A stretch of 64,000 nt of DNA from Planctomycetota bacterium (GTDB lineage: Bacteria > Planctomycetota > Phycisphaerae > Phycisphaerales > UBA1924): positions 1-64,000 of the forward strand of contig JAJRPN010000012.1 of assembly GCA_024280755.1 (NCBI GenBank), given 5' to 3'. Under the pieces are notes generated by a model. It ran no database searches, had not been told where the DNA came from, and worked only from the letters and a program-made list of their open reading frames with translations. Of this stretch, positions 7,664 to 17,278 are shown in pieces (the first letter of the stretch is position 1; each line of letters opens with the position of its first letter). The translations under genes were made by a program, and so were the position numbers.

Positions 7664-9400
7664 TCAAAGCAACCCGAGGGAATCGGTCATTTGTGGGCCG
7701 TGGCGGTTGGAGGTTGCGGATGGGTCAAGCATGGTGTCTAAATCGGCGGGGAGGATGATTCGGAAGGATGCACCTTTGCCGGGGGTTGATTCGAGACGGA
7801 TTCGGCCTTTGTGTTCGTAAACGATTCGTTTGGTTACGGCTAACCCAAGGCCTGTGCCTTTTAAGCCTTTGGTGGTATTGAAGGGCTCGAAGATCCAGGC
7901 GAGTGTTTCTTCTTCGACGCCTGGGCCGTTGTCGATGACGGTGATGGTGGCAGCCGGGCGGAGCATCGCGCCGGGGACATTTGGATCTGGGCGCGTTTCG
8001 TTGAAGGCGACGCGGACGGTAATCACGCCGGTCTCTGGTGCGACGGCTTCGAGTGCATTGGCGAGCAGGTTCATCAGGGCCTGATGGATCAGGTTGGGAT
8101 CGACCATGATCGGAGGCATTTCTGCATCAGCGTCGACAATCAGGGCGATGCCTTTTTCTTGGCATTGTTTTTCGAGGAGCAGGGCGCAGTCGTCTGCGAT
8201 CTTATTCAGGCGTGAGAGTTCAAGTTCGAGTTGGAGTTTGCGACCAAAGGCGAGCATGTTGATGGTGAGTGATGCGATCCGATCGAGATTTCGGCGGAGG
8301 ATTCCCCAGCCGTTCTGTGCGATGGCGAGATCGTTTTTATGGAGTCCGATCTCGACGACATCAGCCCCGCCTCGCAAGCCTTGGAGGATGTTCTTAATCG
8401 AGTGTGAGAGCGATGCGACGGTTTCGCCGATGGCAGCCATGCGTTCGGAGTTGACGCGTTTGAGGTGTTCGTCCGCGTTGGCCAATGCGAGTCCTGTATG
8501 TTGTCCGACAGCGTTGAGTAAGGCGAGTTGTTCGCGGATGAAGGCATGGTTCTGGGTGGAGGAGTCGATATAGATCGCGCCGAAGAAGTGATCGCCGAAA
8601 ACAATTGGTGAACAAAGGGCGCTTCTGATTTGGTATTTTTGGACCGAGTCACCCGCAGCGAATCTTGGGTCGGTCATGGCGTTTGTCGAAAGCACCCCTT
8701 CGCCGATCATCGCAGCATTGAGGATCGTGCGCGAGACATGGATAGTTTGCACCTCTTCTGGCTTGGGTTCATTGGCGTAGCGGATGACGCCGGGGACCAT
8801 CTGGTCCTCGTCGGTTGCGCCCGGGATCATAATGACGCCTCGCTCGGGCTTGAACTCATTAAACACAAGATCCATCACCGCTTCGAGCAGTTCGCGGTTG
8901 TTCATGATGCGTGCGGTGATCGCGGTGAGTGTGTAGATGACCCGGAGGTGATCGACCGCAGCTTCGGCGGATTGTGTATCTCCTGGCTGGGCATCGTCGG
9001 AGATTTCTGGGCCGATGTATGAATCGCTTGGGGTGATAATTCTTGCTTCGACTTCTGTTTCGAGATCGAAATCATCGGTGATCAGTACGGTTGGTTTTTT
9101 GATGGTTTGATCAGCATCACCAAAGAGCAGGACGGTTGCGCCTACGCGGATTTGGTCACCTTGTTCGAGCCTGATGCGGTTGATGATCGCGACGCCGTTG
9201 ACGATGGTTCCGTTTTGAGATTTGAGATCGGAGAGATACCAGATGTCACCATTTGGTGTGAGTTCGGAGTGTCTGCGTGAGACGGTGTTGTCGGTGATCG
9301 GGAGCGCTTCGGAAGATCTGCCGATGAGTTGAGGCTCGTCTGTGGGAAGAACGAAAGATTTGCCTTCGTCTGGTCCTTCGATGACAGTGAGTCTTGGCAT
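7664..9400 (-). CDS. FHA-GAF sensor histidine kinase
   Basis: A soluble 578-residue protein. An N-terminal FHA domain (about 1-98: IGRSSEALPI, SRRHSEL, SQNGTIVNG) should bind phosphothreonine peptides. A GAF domain follows (about 150-308), then a kinase core with GETVASLSHSIKN (likely His333), N-box NLLANALEAV, VIDNGPGV and GTGLGLAVTKRI. There is no receiver and no membrane segment. The ATG at 9400 starts exactly at the FHA domain; the open frame extends 66 codons further without conserved sequence. The FHA module suggests a link between Ser/Thr kinase and two-component signalling (inference). Confidence 0.88.
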   Translation of the reverse strand: MPRLTVIEGPDEGKSFVLPTDEPQLIGRSSEALPITDNTVSRRHSELTPNGDIWYLSDLKSQNGTIVNGVAIINRIRLEQGDQIRVGATVLLFGDADQTIKKPTVLITDDFDLETEVEARIITPSDSYIGPEISDDAQPGDTQSAEAAVDHLRVIYTLTAITARIMNNRELLEAVMDLVFNEFKPERGVIMIPGATDEDQMVPGVIRYANEPKPEEVQTIHVSRTILNAAMIGEGVLSTNAMTDPRFAAGDSVQKYQIRSALCSPIVFGDHFFGAIYIDSSTQNHAFIREQLALLNAVGQHTGLALANADEHLKRVNSERMAAIGETVASLSHSIKNILQGLRGGADVVEIGLHKNDLAIAQNGWGILRRNLDRIASLTINMLAFGRKLQLELELSRLNKIADDCALLLEKQCQEKGIALIVDADAEMPPIMVDPNLIHQALMNLLANALEAVAPETGVITVRVAFNETRPDPNVPGAMLRPAATITVIDNGPGVEEETLAWIFEPFNTTKGLKGTGLGLAVTKRIVYEHKGRIRLESTPGKGASFRIILPADLDTMLDPSATSNRHGPQMTDSLGLL

Positions 9401-9628
9401 GGGGGCTCCGGTGCGTCGCGTGGCAAGGGTGGGTCGCTTGTAAGTACACAGTATCATAGTTGCTTTGGATGCCCGCTGTTTAGTGGGGGCGGGATTGTTT
9501 GTTGGTGAGGTATCTTTTATGCGTAGCCAAGAGCGAAGAGAGTTGTTGGCGATCTTGGGATGTTTGCCGAGTTGTTTGGTAGGCCAAGATGAACACATAC
9601 ACGCTTATCTACAAAAGGGAGAGCAAAA

Positions 9629-10057
9629 ATGAATCGGATACAGAAAACATCAGCAGCGATCGCACTGCTTGGAGCATGTGCGGGCTTGGTCAATGCGGAG
9701 ACCTTTGTGGTCGAGCTTGATGGGCCTTCGTTTGTGTACAACGGGTTTACGGATATGGATATCGAACTGATTGTCGCTGTGGGCGATACGGTTCGGTGGG
9801 AATGGACCTCTGGGTTCCATAATGTGGTCAACGGGTTCCCAGGAGATCCTGACGAGAACACGCTTTTTAACTCTGGATCGCCAACGAGCGATCCTTTGAC
9901 CTTCTTTGAGTACACATTTGATGACGCAGGCGTGTTCGGGTATCACTGCGAGGTGCATGAAGATATTGGGATGATCTCGTTTGTGACGGTGGTTCCTGCG
10001 CCTTCGACGATGATGGCATTGGCTCCTGGGTTGATGCTGATGCGTCGGCGACGATAA
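9629..10057 (+). CDS. Exported cupredoxin (plastocyanin/azurin-like) with C-terminal sorting-like tail
   Basis: 142 residues: signal peptide (ALLGACAGLVNAET), a small beta-sandwich, and the copper ligands His64 (GFHNVV), Cys107, His110 and Met115 in YHCEVHEDIGM. It should be a type-1 copper protein acting as a periplasmic electron carrier. The tail VVPAPSTMMALAPGLMLMRRRR resembles a PEP-CTERM-like sorting signal (Pro-rich motif, hydrophobic stretch, Arg cluster). A ribosome site, GGGAGAGC, precedes the ATG. A strong terminator follows at 10082-10121. Confidence 0.85.
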   Translation: MNRIQKTSAAIALLGACAGLVNAETFVVELDGPSFVYNGFTDMDIELIVAVGDTVRWEWTSGFHNVVNGFPGDPDENTLFNSGSPTSDPLTFFEYTFDDAGVFGYHCEVHEDIGMISFVTVVPAPSTMMALAPGLMLMRRRR

Positions 10058-10081
10058 CGAATATCAGGAGGGGTATTCCGC

Positions 10082-10121
10082 ACGCTCTGGTTGTGTTTTT
10101 TCCAACCAGGGCGTGTTTTTT
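10082..10121 (+). terminator. Rho-independent terminator of the cupredoxin gene
   Basis: ACGCTCTGGTTG and CAACCAGGGCGT form a 12-bp stem with one G-T pair around a T-rich loop, followed by GTTTTTT. Confidence 0.88.
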
Positions 10122-10138
10122 CGTGCTATTGTTGAGTC

Positions 10139-11140
10139 ATGGCGAAGAAGGCTGGTTCATCTCGGGCACCCAATGCGGACGATCGCATCGTTGTATTGAT
10201 CGGCAAAGAGCTATTCTTGCGGAGCCAGTACACGAGCATGCTTCGGGCATCGTTAGAAAAGGTGCATGGGGAGATCGAGACCTTTCAGTTTGCGGGTGAT
10301 TCTGCTGAGCCTGCGACGGTGCTTGATGAATGCCGATCGTTTGGATTGATGGCCAGTCATAAGCTGGTGATCGTGGACGATGCAGATCAGTTTGTGCGGG
10401 CGGATACACGCCCGATGATCGAGCGATATGCCCAAAGTCCAAGCGAACAAGCAACACTTGTCTTGCGAGGCGGGAAATGGAACAAGGGCAAGCTCGACGA
10501 TGAAATATCAAAGGTCGGGTTGATCCTCAAGTGTGATTCGGTCGACGAGGGCACCGCGATGCGTTGGATGCAGGCGCGGGCGAGCAAGGCGTATGAATCA
10601 TCAATCGACGCCGGTTCGGCGAGCATGCTTGTTGAACGATTAGGGACAGATCTTGGTCGGATTGACACGGAGTTGAGCAAGCTCGCGACCGCTGCGGGCA
10701 AGGGCAACGCCATTACCCCAGAGCTGATCAAAGAACTCGTTGGGATGACCCGCGAGGATGATGTATGGGCGATCCAGTCCTACCTACTCTGCGGCGACGC
10801 TTCAAAGACCTTGCACGAACTCAGGGTGATCATGAACAACTCCGGGCGTGGGACGCATGTGCCTGTCTCGTTTGCATGCACTGATTTGGCACGGAAGCTC
10901 TTGGGCATCGCGGAGGGGATGAATCAGGGGATCAATCCGCACACGCTCGCCAAAGAGATGAAGCTTTGGGGGCCGAGCCGAGATCCGATTATGCACACAG
11001 CGAGGAAGATCGGGCCGATGCGGGCGCGGAAGCTCTTTGATGAGTGTATCGCAGCGGATATGGCGCTCAAGAGTTCGACGGGGACGCCGATGCGGACATT
11101 AGAGATGCTGGCGATGTCGTTTGCAAGGCTCTCGCGGTAG
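10139..11140 (+). CDS. holA: DNA polymerase III delta subunit
   Basis: 333 residues in the size range of HolA. The N-terminal part carries VVLIGKELFLRSQYTSML and HKLVIVDDADQFV, and the middle has GTDLGRIDTELSKLA and ITPELIKELVGMTREDDVWAI, all typical of the clamp-loader delta subunit, followed by the helical C-terminal domain. It opens the sliding clamp for loading at the replisome. Start ATG at 10139. It begins 17 bp after the cupredoxin terminator, so its promoter must overlap that hairpin or read-through occurs. Confidence 0.85.
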   Translation: MAKKAGSSRAPNADDRIVVLIGKELFLRSQYTSMLRASLEKVHGEIETFQFAGDSAEPATVLDECRSFGLMASHKLVIVDDADQFVRADTRPMIERYAQSPSEQATLVLRGGKWNKGKLDDEISKVGLILKCDSVDEGTAMRWMQARASKAYESSIDAGSASMLVERLGTDLGRIDTELSKLATAAGKGNAITPELIKELVGMTREDDVWAIQSYLLCGDASKTLHELRVIMNNSGRGTHVPVSFACTDLARKLLGIAEGMNQGINPHTLAKEMKLWGPSRDPIMHTARKIGPMRARKLFDECIAADMALKSSTGTPMRTLEMLAMSFARLSR

Positions 11141-11224
11141 TAGTGTACAAATATGGTTTGATCGGCCGATAGACAGTCGATACGAAGAACAGTCGATACA
11201 AAGACTAGTGCGATCTGAGGCTCG

Positions 11225-12550
11225 ATGCCCAGTGGGAAAGATGAGCAGGAGGCTCGACGCGTGCAAAGAACACACAGAACACAATCGACTGTATGGCCCG
11301 CTCGACTCTCGGCAGGAGCGTTGGTTTTAGTCGCAGGGTTGTGTATGCCGATTGCAGGCTGTGAGTCTGGGCCCAAGCGGAACCCGGTATCGACCAATGA
11401 GCCTGTGAATACTGGGCTTGGTGCGATTGGCGGCGCGGGTAGGGGTGATGGCGGGATGGCGTTGCCAGCTCAAGGCGAGTTGATCAATGATGGTGGACAG
11501 TTTGGGACAGTGAGTGATCAGATCGCAGAGTCGGCTCGTCAGCTCAATGTGTACTTCGCCAACATGGAGATCGATGGGGTTGATCCTGTCAATCCAGAAA
11601 CACATGTGCGGGTACCAATGGAGGGCGAACCAGCAGTGCAGGGTGTTGTGACACAGATTCCTGTTACTGAAGCCACGCAGGTTCCAGTTGAAGAACCAAT
11701 ACAGCAGGCTGTTGAGCCTGCTTTAGATGATGGGAGCGTGCGGGTGTCGCTTTTGAGTGGGTCGAGCGGCGATTCACAAAAGACAGAGCCAGCAGAGGAT
11801 GTTCAGGCGCAAGAAGCTATGCCGATCGCGGTCGATCCGTATGTCCGCAAGGAAGAGCTTGCCCGTGAGTTGGCCGAGATTTTAACATCGTTGGCTTCGA
11901 CGAGTGATGATCCGGGTTCGGCAGCCTTGGCGTTGGCCGGCCTTGAGATGCTGCTGCCTACGGATACAGATTCGTTGGTGGATGAAGGCGTGCTTTCTGA
12001 TGGAGAGCAGGCATCGCTCGATGCTGCACGGGCGTTTTTACGCACGATGAGTTCGGAGGGTTCGATCGCAAGCCCGGGCGAGGTCGCGACCGGGCTTGAA
12101 GTGATCCAGGCTCAGCTAGGCAAGTGGGCGGGGTTGACGATTAAGAAGGCTGCGTTGTGTACGCAGGTTGATGGGTATGGACGGTATGAGACTTTCCCGT
12201 CGTATCGGTTTATTGCAGGGCGAGCGCAGCAGGCGATTGTGTATGTTGAGCTCGAGCGGTTTGCTCAGCGAGAGTCTGTTGGTCCTGACGGGCAGGCGCG
12301 GTTTGAGACGAAGTTTTCGCAGCGTTTAGAGCTGTATCATGTCGCGGACGATCTCAATACCTGGAACCGGGCAGCCGATACGGTGGGGGATGTGACGCGG
12401 AATCGGCTACGGGATTATTACTTGATCAATCAGATAACGCTGCCTGCGAATCTTGGGGTTGGGCGATATCACCTCAAGGTGGTGACACGCGATTTGATCG
12501 GCGAGAAGGTTGCCGAGTCGATCATCCCGATCGAGATCGTGTTGCGGTAG
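11225..12550 (+). CDS. Lipoprotein of unknown function
   Basis: 441 residues. A basic N-terminus is followed by a hydrophobic segment and the lipobox CMPIAGC, so the protein should be lipidated at the Cys and anchored in a membrane. Residues 60-200 are low-complexity (Pro, Glu, Gln, Val-rich), the middle is helical, and the last 180 residues look like a folded beta domain ending LPANLGVGRYHLKVVTRDLIGEK. No family recognised. Start ATG at 11225. Confidence 0.7.
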   Translation: MPSGKDEQEARRVQRTHRTQSTVWPARLSAGALVLVAGLCMPIAGCESGPKRNPVSTNEPVNTGLGAIGGAGRGDGGMALPAQGELINDGGQFGTVSDQIAESARQLNVYFANMEIDGVDPVNPETHVRVPMEGEPAVQGVVTQIPVTEATQVPVEEPIQQAVEPALDDGSVRVSLLSGSSGDSQKTEPAEDVQAQEAMPIAVDPYVRKEELARELAEILTSLASTSDDPGSAALALAGLEMLLPTDTDSLVDEGVLSDGEQASLDAARAFLRTMSSEGSIASPGEVATGLEVIQAQLGKWAGLTIKKAALCTQVDGYGRYETFPSYRFIAGRAQQAIVYVELERFAQRESVGPDGQARFETKFSQRLELYHVADDLNTWNRAADTVGDVTRNRLRDYYLINQITLPANLGVGRYHLKVVTRDLIGEKVAESIIPIEIVLR

Positions 12551-12924
12551 ATTTGAGTTCGTCATGGGCTGAGACAACGGTTTATCTCAAAACGGTTTAT
12601 CTCAAAACGGACAGCAGCCCTGAGACCTACCTCTCTCCACAAAAGAGTCTCAAAGCTGCCGTCACTGAGCGTCGAGCGTACTGAAAACAAGAAGTAAACG
12701 CAACTGTTCTGAGGCGGATTCGTCGGAAAACAATGGTTAATTGTGGATGAAGAGGTTCTGGCCAATATTCACCATGTGAAATCGTTGAAACCGGGCTTCT
12801 TGGTAGTTTAGGTAGTTTGTCCTAAGTGGAATTAATTTCTATTCTGGTATGCGGACTGATTTTCGGCAAGTCAGATTGTGAACAACTTTATTCAGGAACC
12901 CGAACGAGACTAGAATACCCAGCC
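12551..12924. other. Intergenic region upstream of recR with a short tandem repeat
   Basis: It contains two exact copies of a 15-bp unit (CGGTTTATCTCAAAA at 12578-12592 and 12593-12607) plus a partial third. Around 12640-12690 a minus-strand reading resembles sequence often seen in dispersed, non-coding repeats (STLSDGSFET). No gene is supported. The recR promoter should lie near 12870-12915, where TAGAAT (12911) could be a -10. Confidence 0.45.
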
Positions 12925-13587
12925 ATGTGTGCGATGAATACCCCACAAAGTCGAAAAGATCCGAGCAGTGCGTATCCGGCAGCGGTGCGCGAGCTTATTG
13001 AACAACTCGCCAAGCTTCCCGGGATCGGAACACGCTCGGCAGAGCGGCTGGCGTTTCATGTGCTCAAATCAGATATGGAATCAGCCATGGCGCTTTCGAG
13101 CGCGATCGCAGCGGTGAAGGAGACGGTTCGCCATTGTCGGGTGTGCTTTAATCTGTGCGATGGGGATATATGTTCGATCTGTAGCGATCCTCAACGCGAT
13201 CACAGCGTGGTGTTGGTGGTCGAGCAGCCCAAAGATTTGATCGCTTTGGAACAGACGGGAATGTATCGCGGATTGTACCATGTGCTGATGGGGCGATTAT
13301 CGCCTTTGGACGGGATTGGCCCTGAAGACTTAACCGTTTCGCACTTGTTCGATCGGATCCGAAAGAGTGCCAATGCAGACGATTGCAAACCAATTGGCGA
13401 AGTGGTATTGGGATTGAATCCAACAGTCGAAGGCGACGGCACCGCGTTGTATCTGGCATCGGAACTCAAAGGGTTGTCGGTGTCGGTGAGTCGATTGGCG
13501 CGTGGGTTGCCCAGTGGTGGCTCGCTCGAATACGCCAACAAGGCGGTGTTAGCGGATGCGATTCTCGGTCGTCAGACGATGGGGTAA
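12925..13587 (+). CDS. recR: Recombination mediator protein RecR
   Basis: 220 residues. LAKLPGIGTRSAERLAFHVL is the helix-hairpin-helix, CRVCFNLCDGDICSIC is the four-Cys zinc finger, and VVLVVEQPKDLIALEQTG opens the Toprim domain. RecR loads RecA onto gapped DNA with RecO/RecF. Two ATGs are possible, at 12925 and 12934; the frame continues upstream to 12826 but without conserved sequence. rpoN follows about 120 bp downstream. Confidence 0.94.
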   Translation: MCAMNTPQSRKDPSSAYPAAVRELIEQLAKLPGIGTRSAERLAFHVLKSDMESAMALSSAIAAVKETVRHCRVCFNLCDGDICSICSDPQRDHSVVLVVEQPKDLIALEQTGMYRGLYHVLMGRLSPLDGIGPEDLTVSHLFDRIRKSANADDCKPIGEVVLGLNPTVEGDGTALYLASELKGLSVSVSRLARGLPSGGSLEYANKAVLADAILGRQTMG

Positions 13588-13708
13588 GTGAGCGATTGAA
13601 GAAATCGATGGAACTTGCAACCGGAATGGGTGCAAGTTGGCCGATTAATAGTGATAGTACAGCTTTGAAGGAGCAAGAGCCGACGGTCGGCGAGTTGAGT
13701 GATTGAGT

Positions 13709-15259
13709 ATGCGTTTTCAAACCTCACAACAGATGAAGCTCGGCCAGCAGATGAAGCTGGCACCCCGGATGATCCAGTCGATGGAGATTCTACAGATGCC
13801 TCTCGCCGAGTTGTGCGAGCGCATCGAGCAAGAGCTCGAATCGAACCCGACGATCGAGCTGACCGAGATTGATCCATCGCTTCAAGACCGTTCGGAAGAG
13901 TCTACTTCGACCGCTGACCAAGAGCTGAACATTGATCCAGAGAGCGCATCAGACTTTGCTCGGCTCGACGACTACACCAACGCGAACCCGGACGCTGCGG
14001 AGAATACATACTCTGATTCGAAGATGACGCGAGATTTCGACGATCTGCCAAGGTCACGGGTGCAGGCGGGCGAACGGGACGGGAAGATGGACGCGATGGC
14101 GTCGGCTCCAGCAAGGGCAGCCTCGTTGACGGATCAGCTTTTGGATCAATGGTCGTTGACCGATGTTGATGATCGGATCAAGAAGATTGGCGAGGTGCTG
14201 ATTAACAGCCTTGATGAGGATGGATACCTGCGAGCATCGTTTGAGGAAATTGCGGATCGCTCGCCGATGCTGGTGAGTGAGCTTTCGCCAAGCGATGCAG
14301 ATTGGGAGTTGGCGCTCCAAGCGGTCCAGCTCTTGCTCGAGCCCGCGGGGGTTGGCGCGCGCGATGCGAAGGAATGCTTGTTGATCCAGATTGATGTGCT
14401 TGCCGATCGGCTTGGCGAAGAGCGCGACGATGAGATCACGGTCACAAGCGAAGCGATCGAGATCGCGACGCGGCTGGTTGCCGAGTTCTTTGAAGAACTG
14501 ATGAAGAACAAGCTGCCTAAGGTAGCAGCCAAGTCTGGGTACGATCTCGATGAGATCAACATAGGGATTGGTTTGCTGCGTCGACTGAGCCTCTCACCGG
14601 CGCGCCGATTAGTGACAGAAGCCCCTTCTGTTGTGATTCCCGACGGGATTGTTGAGTATGACGAGGAGAACGATCGGTATTTCGGGTATTTGAGCGATGG
14701 ACGGATTCCTGATGTGCAGATCAACAAAGAATATGCGCGGATGTCCTCAGACAAAGCGGTGCCCGACGCAGATCGAACATTCCTCAAGAAAAATCTGTCG
14801 AATGCGCAGTGGCTGATCGATGCGGTTGGTCAACGCAGGCATACTTTGCTTCGTGTGATTAACGCGGTGGTTGATGAGCAGCGGGATTACTTTGATTATG
14901 GTCCAGAGTCGCTCAAGCCATTGCCGATGAAAACAATCGCGGATCGGCTCGGGATTCATGTGGCGACGGTGTCGCGAGCGGTGAGCGAGAAATACATCAT
15001 GACACCCAGGGGTGTAGTGGCATTGCGTGGGTTTTTCTCTGGCGGGCTCGCGACTGATTCGGGCGAAGATGTTTCGTCCAACTCGGTGAAGGCTTCGATT
15101 CAAGATTTGATTGAAGGCGAGGATAAAGCCAAGCCGTACTCTGATGAAGCAGTGGTGAAGCTGCTCAAAGAACGCGGGATCGAGATCGCTCGGCGGACAG
15201 TTGCCAAATACCGCGATCAGTTGGGGTTGCCGACAGCTCGGATGCGCAAGCAGTTTTAG
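13709..15259 (+). CDS. rpoN: RNA polymerase sigma-54 factor
   Basis: 516 residues. The N-terminal activator-interacting region is QQMKLAPRMIQSMEILQMPL, followed by an acidic linker, the core-binding domain, the HTH (IADRLGIHVATVSRAVSEKY) and the RpoN box ARRTVAKYR near the C-terminus. Sigma-54 directs transcription from -24/-12 promoters and needs enhancer-binding ATPases, none of which is in this window. ATG at 13709 is chosen over a TTG two codons earlier. A 32-codon frame ending at 13706 abuts the start and may be a leader, but I do not claim it as a gene. Confidence 0.95.
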   Translation: MRFQTSQQMKLGQQMKLAPRMIQSMEILQMPLAELCERIEQELESNPTIELTEIDPSLQDRSEESTSTADQELNIDPESASDFARLDDYTNANPDAAENTYSDSKMTRDFDDLPRSRVQAGERDGKMDAMASAPARAASLTDQLLDQWSLTDVDDRIKKIGEVLINSLDEDGYLRASFEEIADRSPMLVSELSPSDADWELALQAVQLLLEPAGVGARDAKECLLIQIDVLADRLGEERDDEITVTSEAIEIATRLVAEFFEELMKNKLPKVAAKSGYDLDEINIGIGLLRRLSLSPARRLVTEAPSVVIPDGIVEYDEENDRYFGYLSDGRIPDVQINKEYARMSSDKAVPDADRTFLKKNLSNAQWLIDAVGQRRHTLLRVINAVVDEQRDYFDYGPESLKPLPMKTIADRLGIHVATVSRAVSEKYIMTPRGVVALRGFFSGGLATDSGEDVSSNSVKASIQDLIEGEDKAKPYSDEAVVKLLKERGIEIARRTVAKYRDQLGLPTARMRKQF

Positions 15260-15282
15260 TTTGTAGATCGAACAGCAATCCT

Positions 15283-15307
15283 TAGCACAGGCGTCCCGCC
15301 TGTGCTA
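15283..15307. repeat. Palindromic repeat between rpoN and the ABC permease
   Basis: TAGCACAGGCG-TCC-CGCCTGTGCTA is a perfect 11-bp inverted repeat. Very similar palindromes recur in planctomycete genomes as short intergenic repeats (from memory). It lies 24 bp after rpoN and between two converging genes, so it may also end transcription. Confidence 0.65.
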
Positions 15308-15319
15308 CAGCGAATAGTT

Positions 15320-17185
15320 TTATGATCCTGCCAGTTTGCGGACAGTGAAATCAAAGTTGCGGACAAGGGCTGTCAGGACGGCGTAGACAATGGCGATATA
15401 AATGGCGCCGCTGATGATGGTCCCGATGGTCATGGCATAGCGGGCGGTGGTTAGGCCATCAGGACTATTGTTGACGGTCTCATCAAGGCGGTTTACTGGG
15501 GAAATAAGTGCATCGAGCAGGCTCGCCGGCGAGAGGGAAACGAGCGCGGGACCAATCATCGGCATGTCTGCGCCCGATGCCCAGCCACAAAGTCCAAGGA
15601 TTCCCGAGACAATAAAGACGACCGCCACGGTGCCGACGACGGAGGAGAGTGTGCCTTTGGATTTGAGCGACCAATGCAGCCCGATCATGACACAGAAGGC
15701 GATAAAGGGAATGAGCAAGATCGCTGCCAGAAGCCCGGCTTCGGGAAGGACGACTGGAACTCGGACCGAGCCGCCCGAAGGGATCGAGTGTGTGATGTAT
15801 GCGAGTGATTCGTTGCCCATGCCGCCGGTGAGGCAGTACACCCCAGCGATACCAATGGTGAACACAGGCACAGCGATGAGCGGGAGAAGATAAGAAACAA
15901 GCCCGCGGAGTTTTCCTGCGAGGTACATCTTTGGGGTGATTGGGGTAGTGAGGATGAGATCGAGGGTGCCGTCTTCTCGCTCGCCCGCGACCGCGGTGGC
16001 TGCCATGTTCACCGCAACAAGGGCGATCAGGAAAACCTCGGTAAAGACGAGTGATTTGATAATGAACTGGAAGTCGGCGGTGTTGATTTTTCCAAAATGA
16101 TAGAAGATGACAACTGCTAGGGCGGTCAGTGCGCCCAAGCCAACGAATGACCATCGCATAATGATGCGTGTAAAGGTCGCGTTTCGAGATGCGGCTTCGC
16201 GCCAGGCGATTGGGTTGGACCAGACATTGCGAGGCGGGCGGTGTTCCATATCAACCGCGCCGAGTTTGAAGAGTCGGCGATACCAAGGAATGCCAGAGGT
16301 GCCGTTGGCGACTTGCTTGATGCCTCCGGTTCGGACGGTGAGCGTTGATGCGCCGACGAGAACAGCGGAGAGTGCGATCGAGAAGGTACTCCATGCAACC
16401 GCCGGTGTCGCGAGCATGAAGCCTTTGAGCCCAGAATATGCAGAGGGATCTGCTGCTGGATAGGCGGTTGGGGAGAGGAGCGAACGGATCGCGAGGAATG
16501 GATTGAGTGAGGTGAGCCAGGTGACACCATTTCCGCCGGTGCCCATACCAAACCCGCGTGAAGAAAGCCATGCGTCGATGGCGATGGTGGTGGCGATATA
16601 GGTGACAACGGAGACATAGAAGGTAAAGACGGCGCGTTGTCCGACAAGGCGCGATACTGAGAGGGAGATCGCGATCGCACCAACGAGGATCGCTGCGCCA
16701 GCCGAGACAATGTAGGAAGCGATGATCGATTTGCCTGGCACGCCACCAAAGAACTGGGTGAGGGCGAAGAGCGGGAGTGATGCGAAAAGCAACGCGAGGA
16801 CAAAGAAGAGTCGGCCCAGGAGATTGCCGAGCACAATTTCAAGTTTGGACATTGGAGTGGTAAGGAGGATATCCCATGTTTTGGGGTTTGCCTCTTGGGC
16901 GATTGCCCCAGCCATAAAGACGGGCGAGAGGATGCAGATGAGTCCGACCTGGAGGTAGGCGATCCACGCGAAGCTCGTCGCGCCCGCCGAGGCGAGTTCT
17001 CGATAGGAGACCATGCCCCCGGGAGTATTGCCAAGCATCGCCCAAAGAAGGACGAGAATCAAGACCGCAAGGTAGGCGCTTCGGACATAAAGATGTTTGT
17101 TTCGGCGCGAGGCGTTTTGGACCAGCCGCACTGCGATTGGGTTCATTGGGCCGAGTCGTAATATCCAGCGGAGGAATATGGGCAT
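15320..17185 (-). CDS. ABC-2 type transporter permease (large, duplicated membrane domain)
   Basis: 621 residues with about twelve hydrophobic segments in two halves. Each half has the ABC-2 signature region: AQEANPKTWDILLTTPMSKLEIVLGNLLGR in the first and AGEREDGTLDLILTTPITPKMYLAGKLRG in the second. This is typical of permeases of gliding/ABC-2 export systems in planctomycetes. The ATPase partner is not adjacent. The N-terminus (PNPIAVRLVQNASRR-like) fits the family, so the ATG at 17185 is accepted. Confidence 0.8.
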   Translation of the reverse strand: MPIFLRWILRLGPMNPIAVRLVQNASRRNKHLYVRSAYLAVLILVLLWAMLGNTPGGMVSYRELASAGATSFAWIAYLQVGLICILSPVFMAGAIAQEANPKTWDILLTTPMSKLEIVLGNLLGRLFFVLALLFASLPLFALTQFFGGVPGKSIIASYIVSAGAAILVGAIAISLSVSRLVGQRAVFTFYVSVVTYIATTIAIDAWLSSRGFGMGTGGNGVTWLTSLNPFLAIRSLLSPTAYPAADPSAYSGLKGFMLATPAVAWSTFSIALSAVLVGASTLTVRTGGIKQVANGTSGIPWYRRLFKLGAVDMEHRPPRNVWSNPIAWREAASRNATFTRIIMRWSFVGLGALTALAVVIFYHFGKINTADFQFIIKSLVFTEVFLIALVAVNMAATAVAGEREDGTLDLILTTPITPKMYLAGKLRGLVSYLLPLIAVPVFTIGIAGVYCLTGGMGNESLAYITHSIPSGGSVRVPVVLPEAGLLAAILLIPFIAFCVMIGLHWSLKSKGTLSSVVGTVAVVFIVSGILGLCGWASGADMPMIGPALVSLSPASLLDALISPVNRLDETVNNSPDGLTTARYAMTIGTIISGAIYIAIVYAVLTALVRNFDFTVRKLAGS

Positions 17186-17278
17186 GGGGGGAGTTTAGCA
17201 GGGAAATGATGGTTCATGTGTAGGTATGGCTTTGGGAGGGATTGGTTGCATGGATGTTGGAAGATGAATCATGTTTTG

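Noticed and set aside
12562-12765. 67-codon minus-strand frame with STLSDGSFET
   Set aside because: Resembles translations of dispersed non-coding repeats and has no start context.
13610-13706. 32-codon frame between recR and rpoN that abuts the rpoN start
   Set aside because: Too short and without a clear ribosome site; possible leader, but not supportable as a gene.
16126-17034. 302-codon minus-strand frame within the ABC permease gene
   Set aside because: Overlapping alternative frame on the same strand with Ser/Pro-rich nonsense composition; the permease frame has the membrane pattern and ABC-2 motifs.
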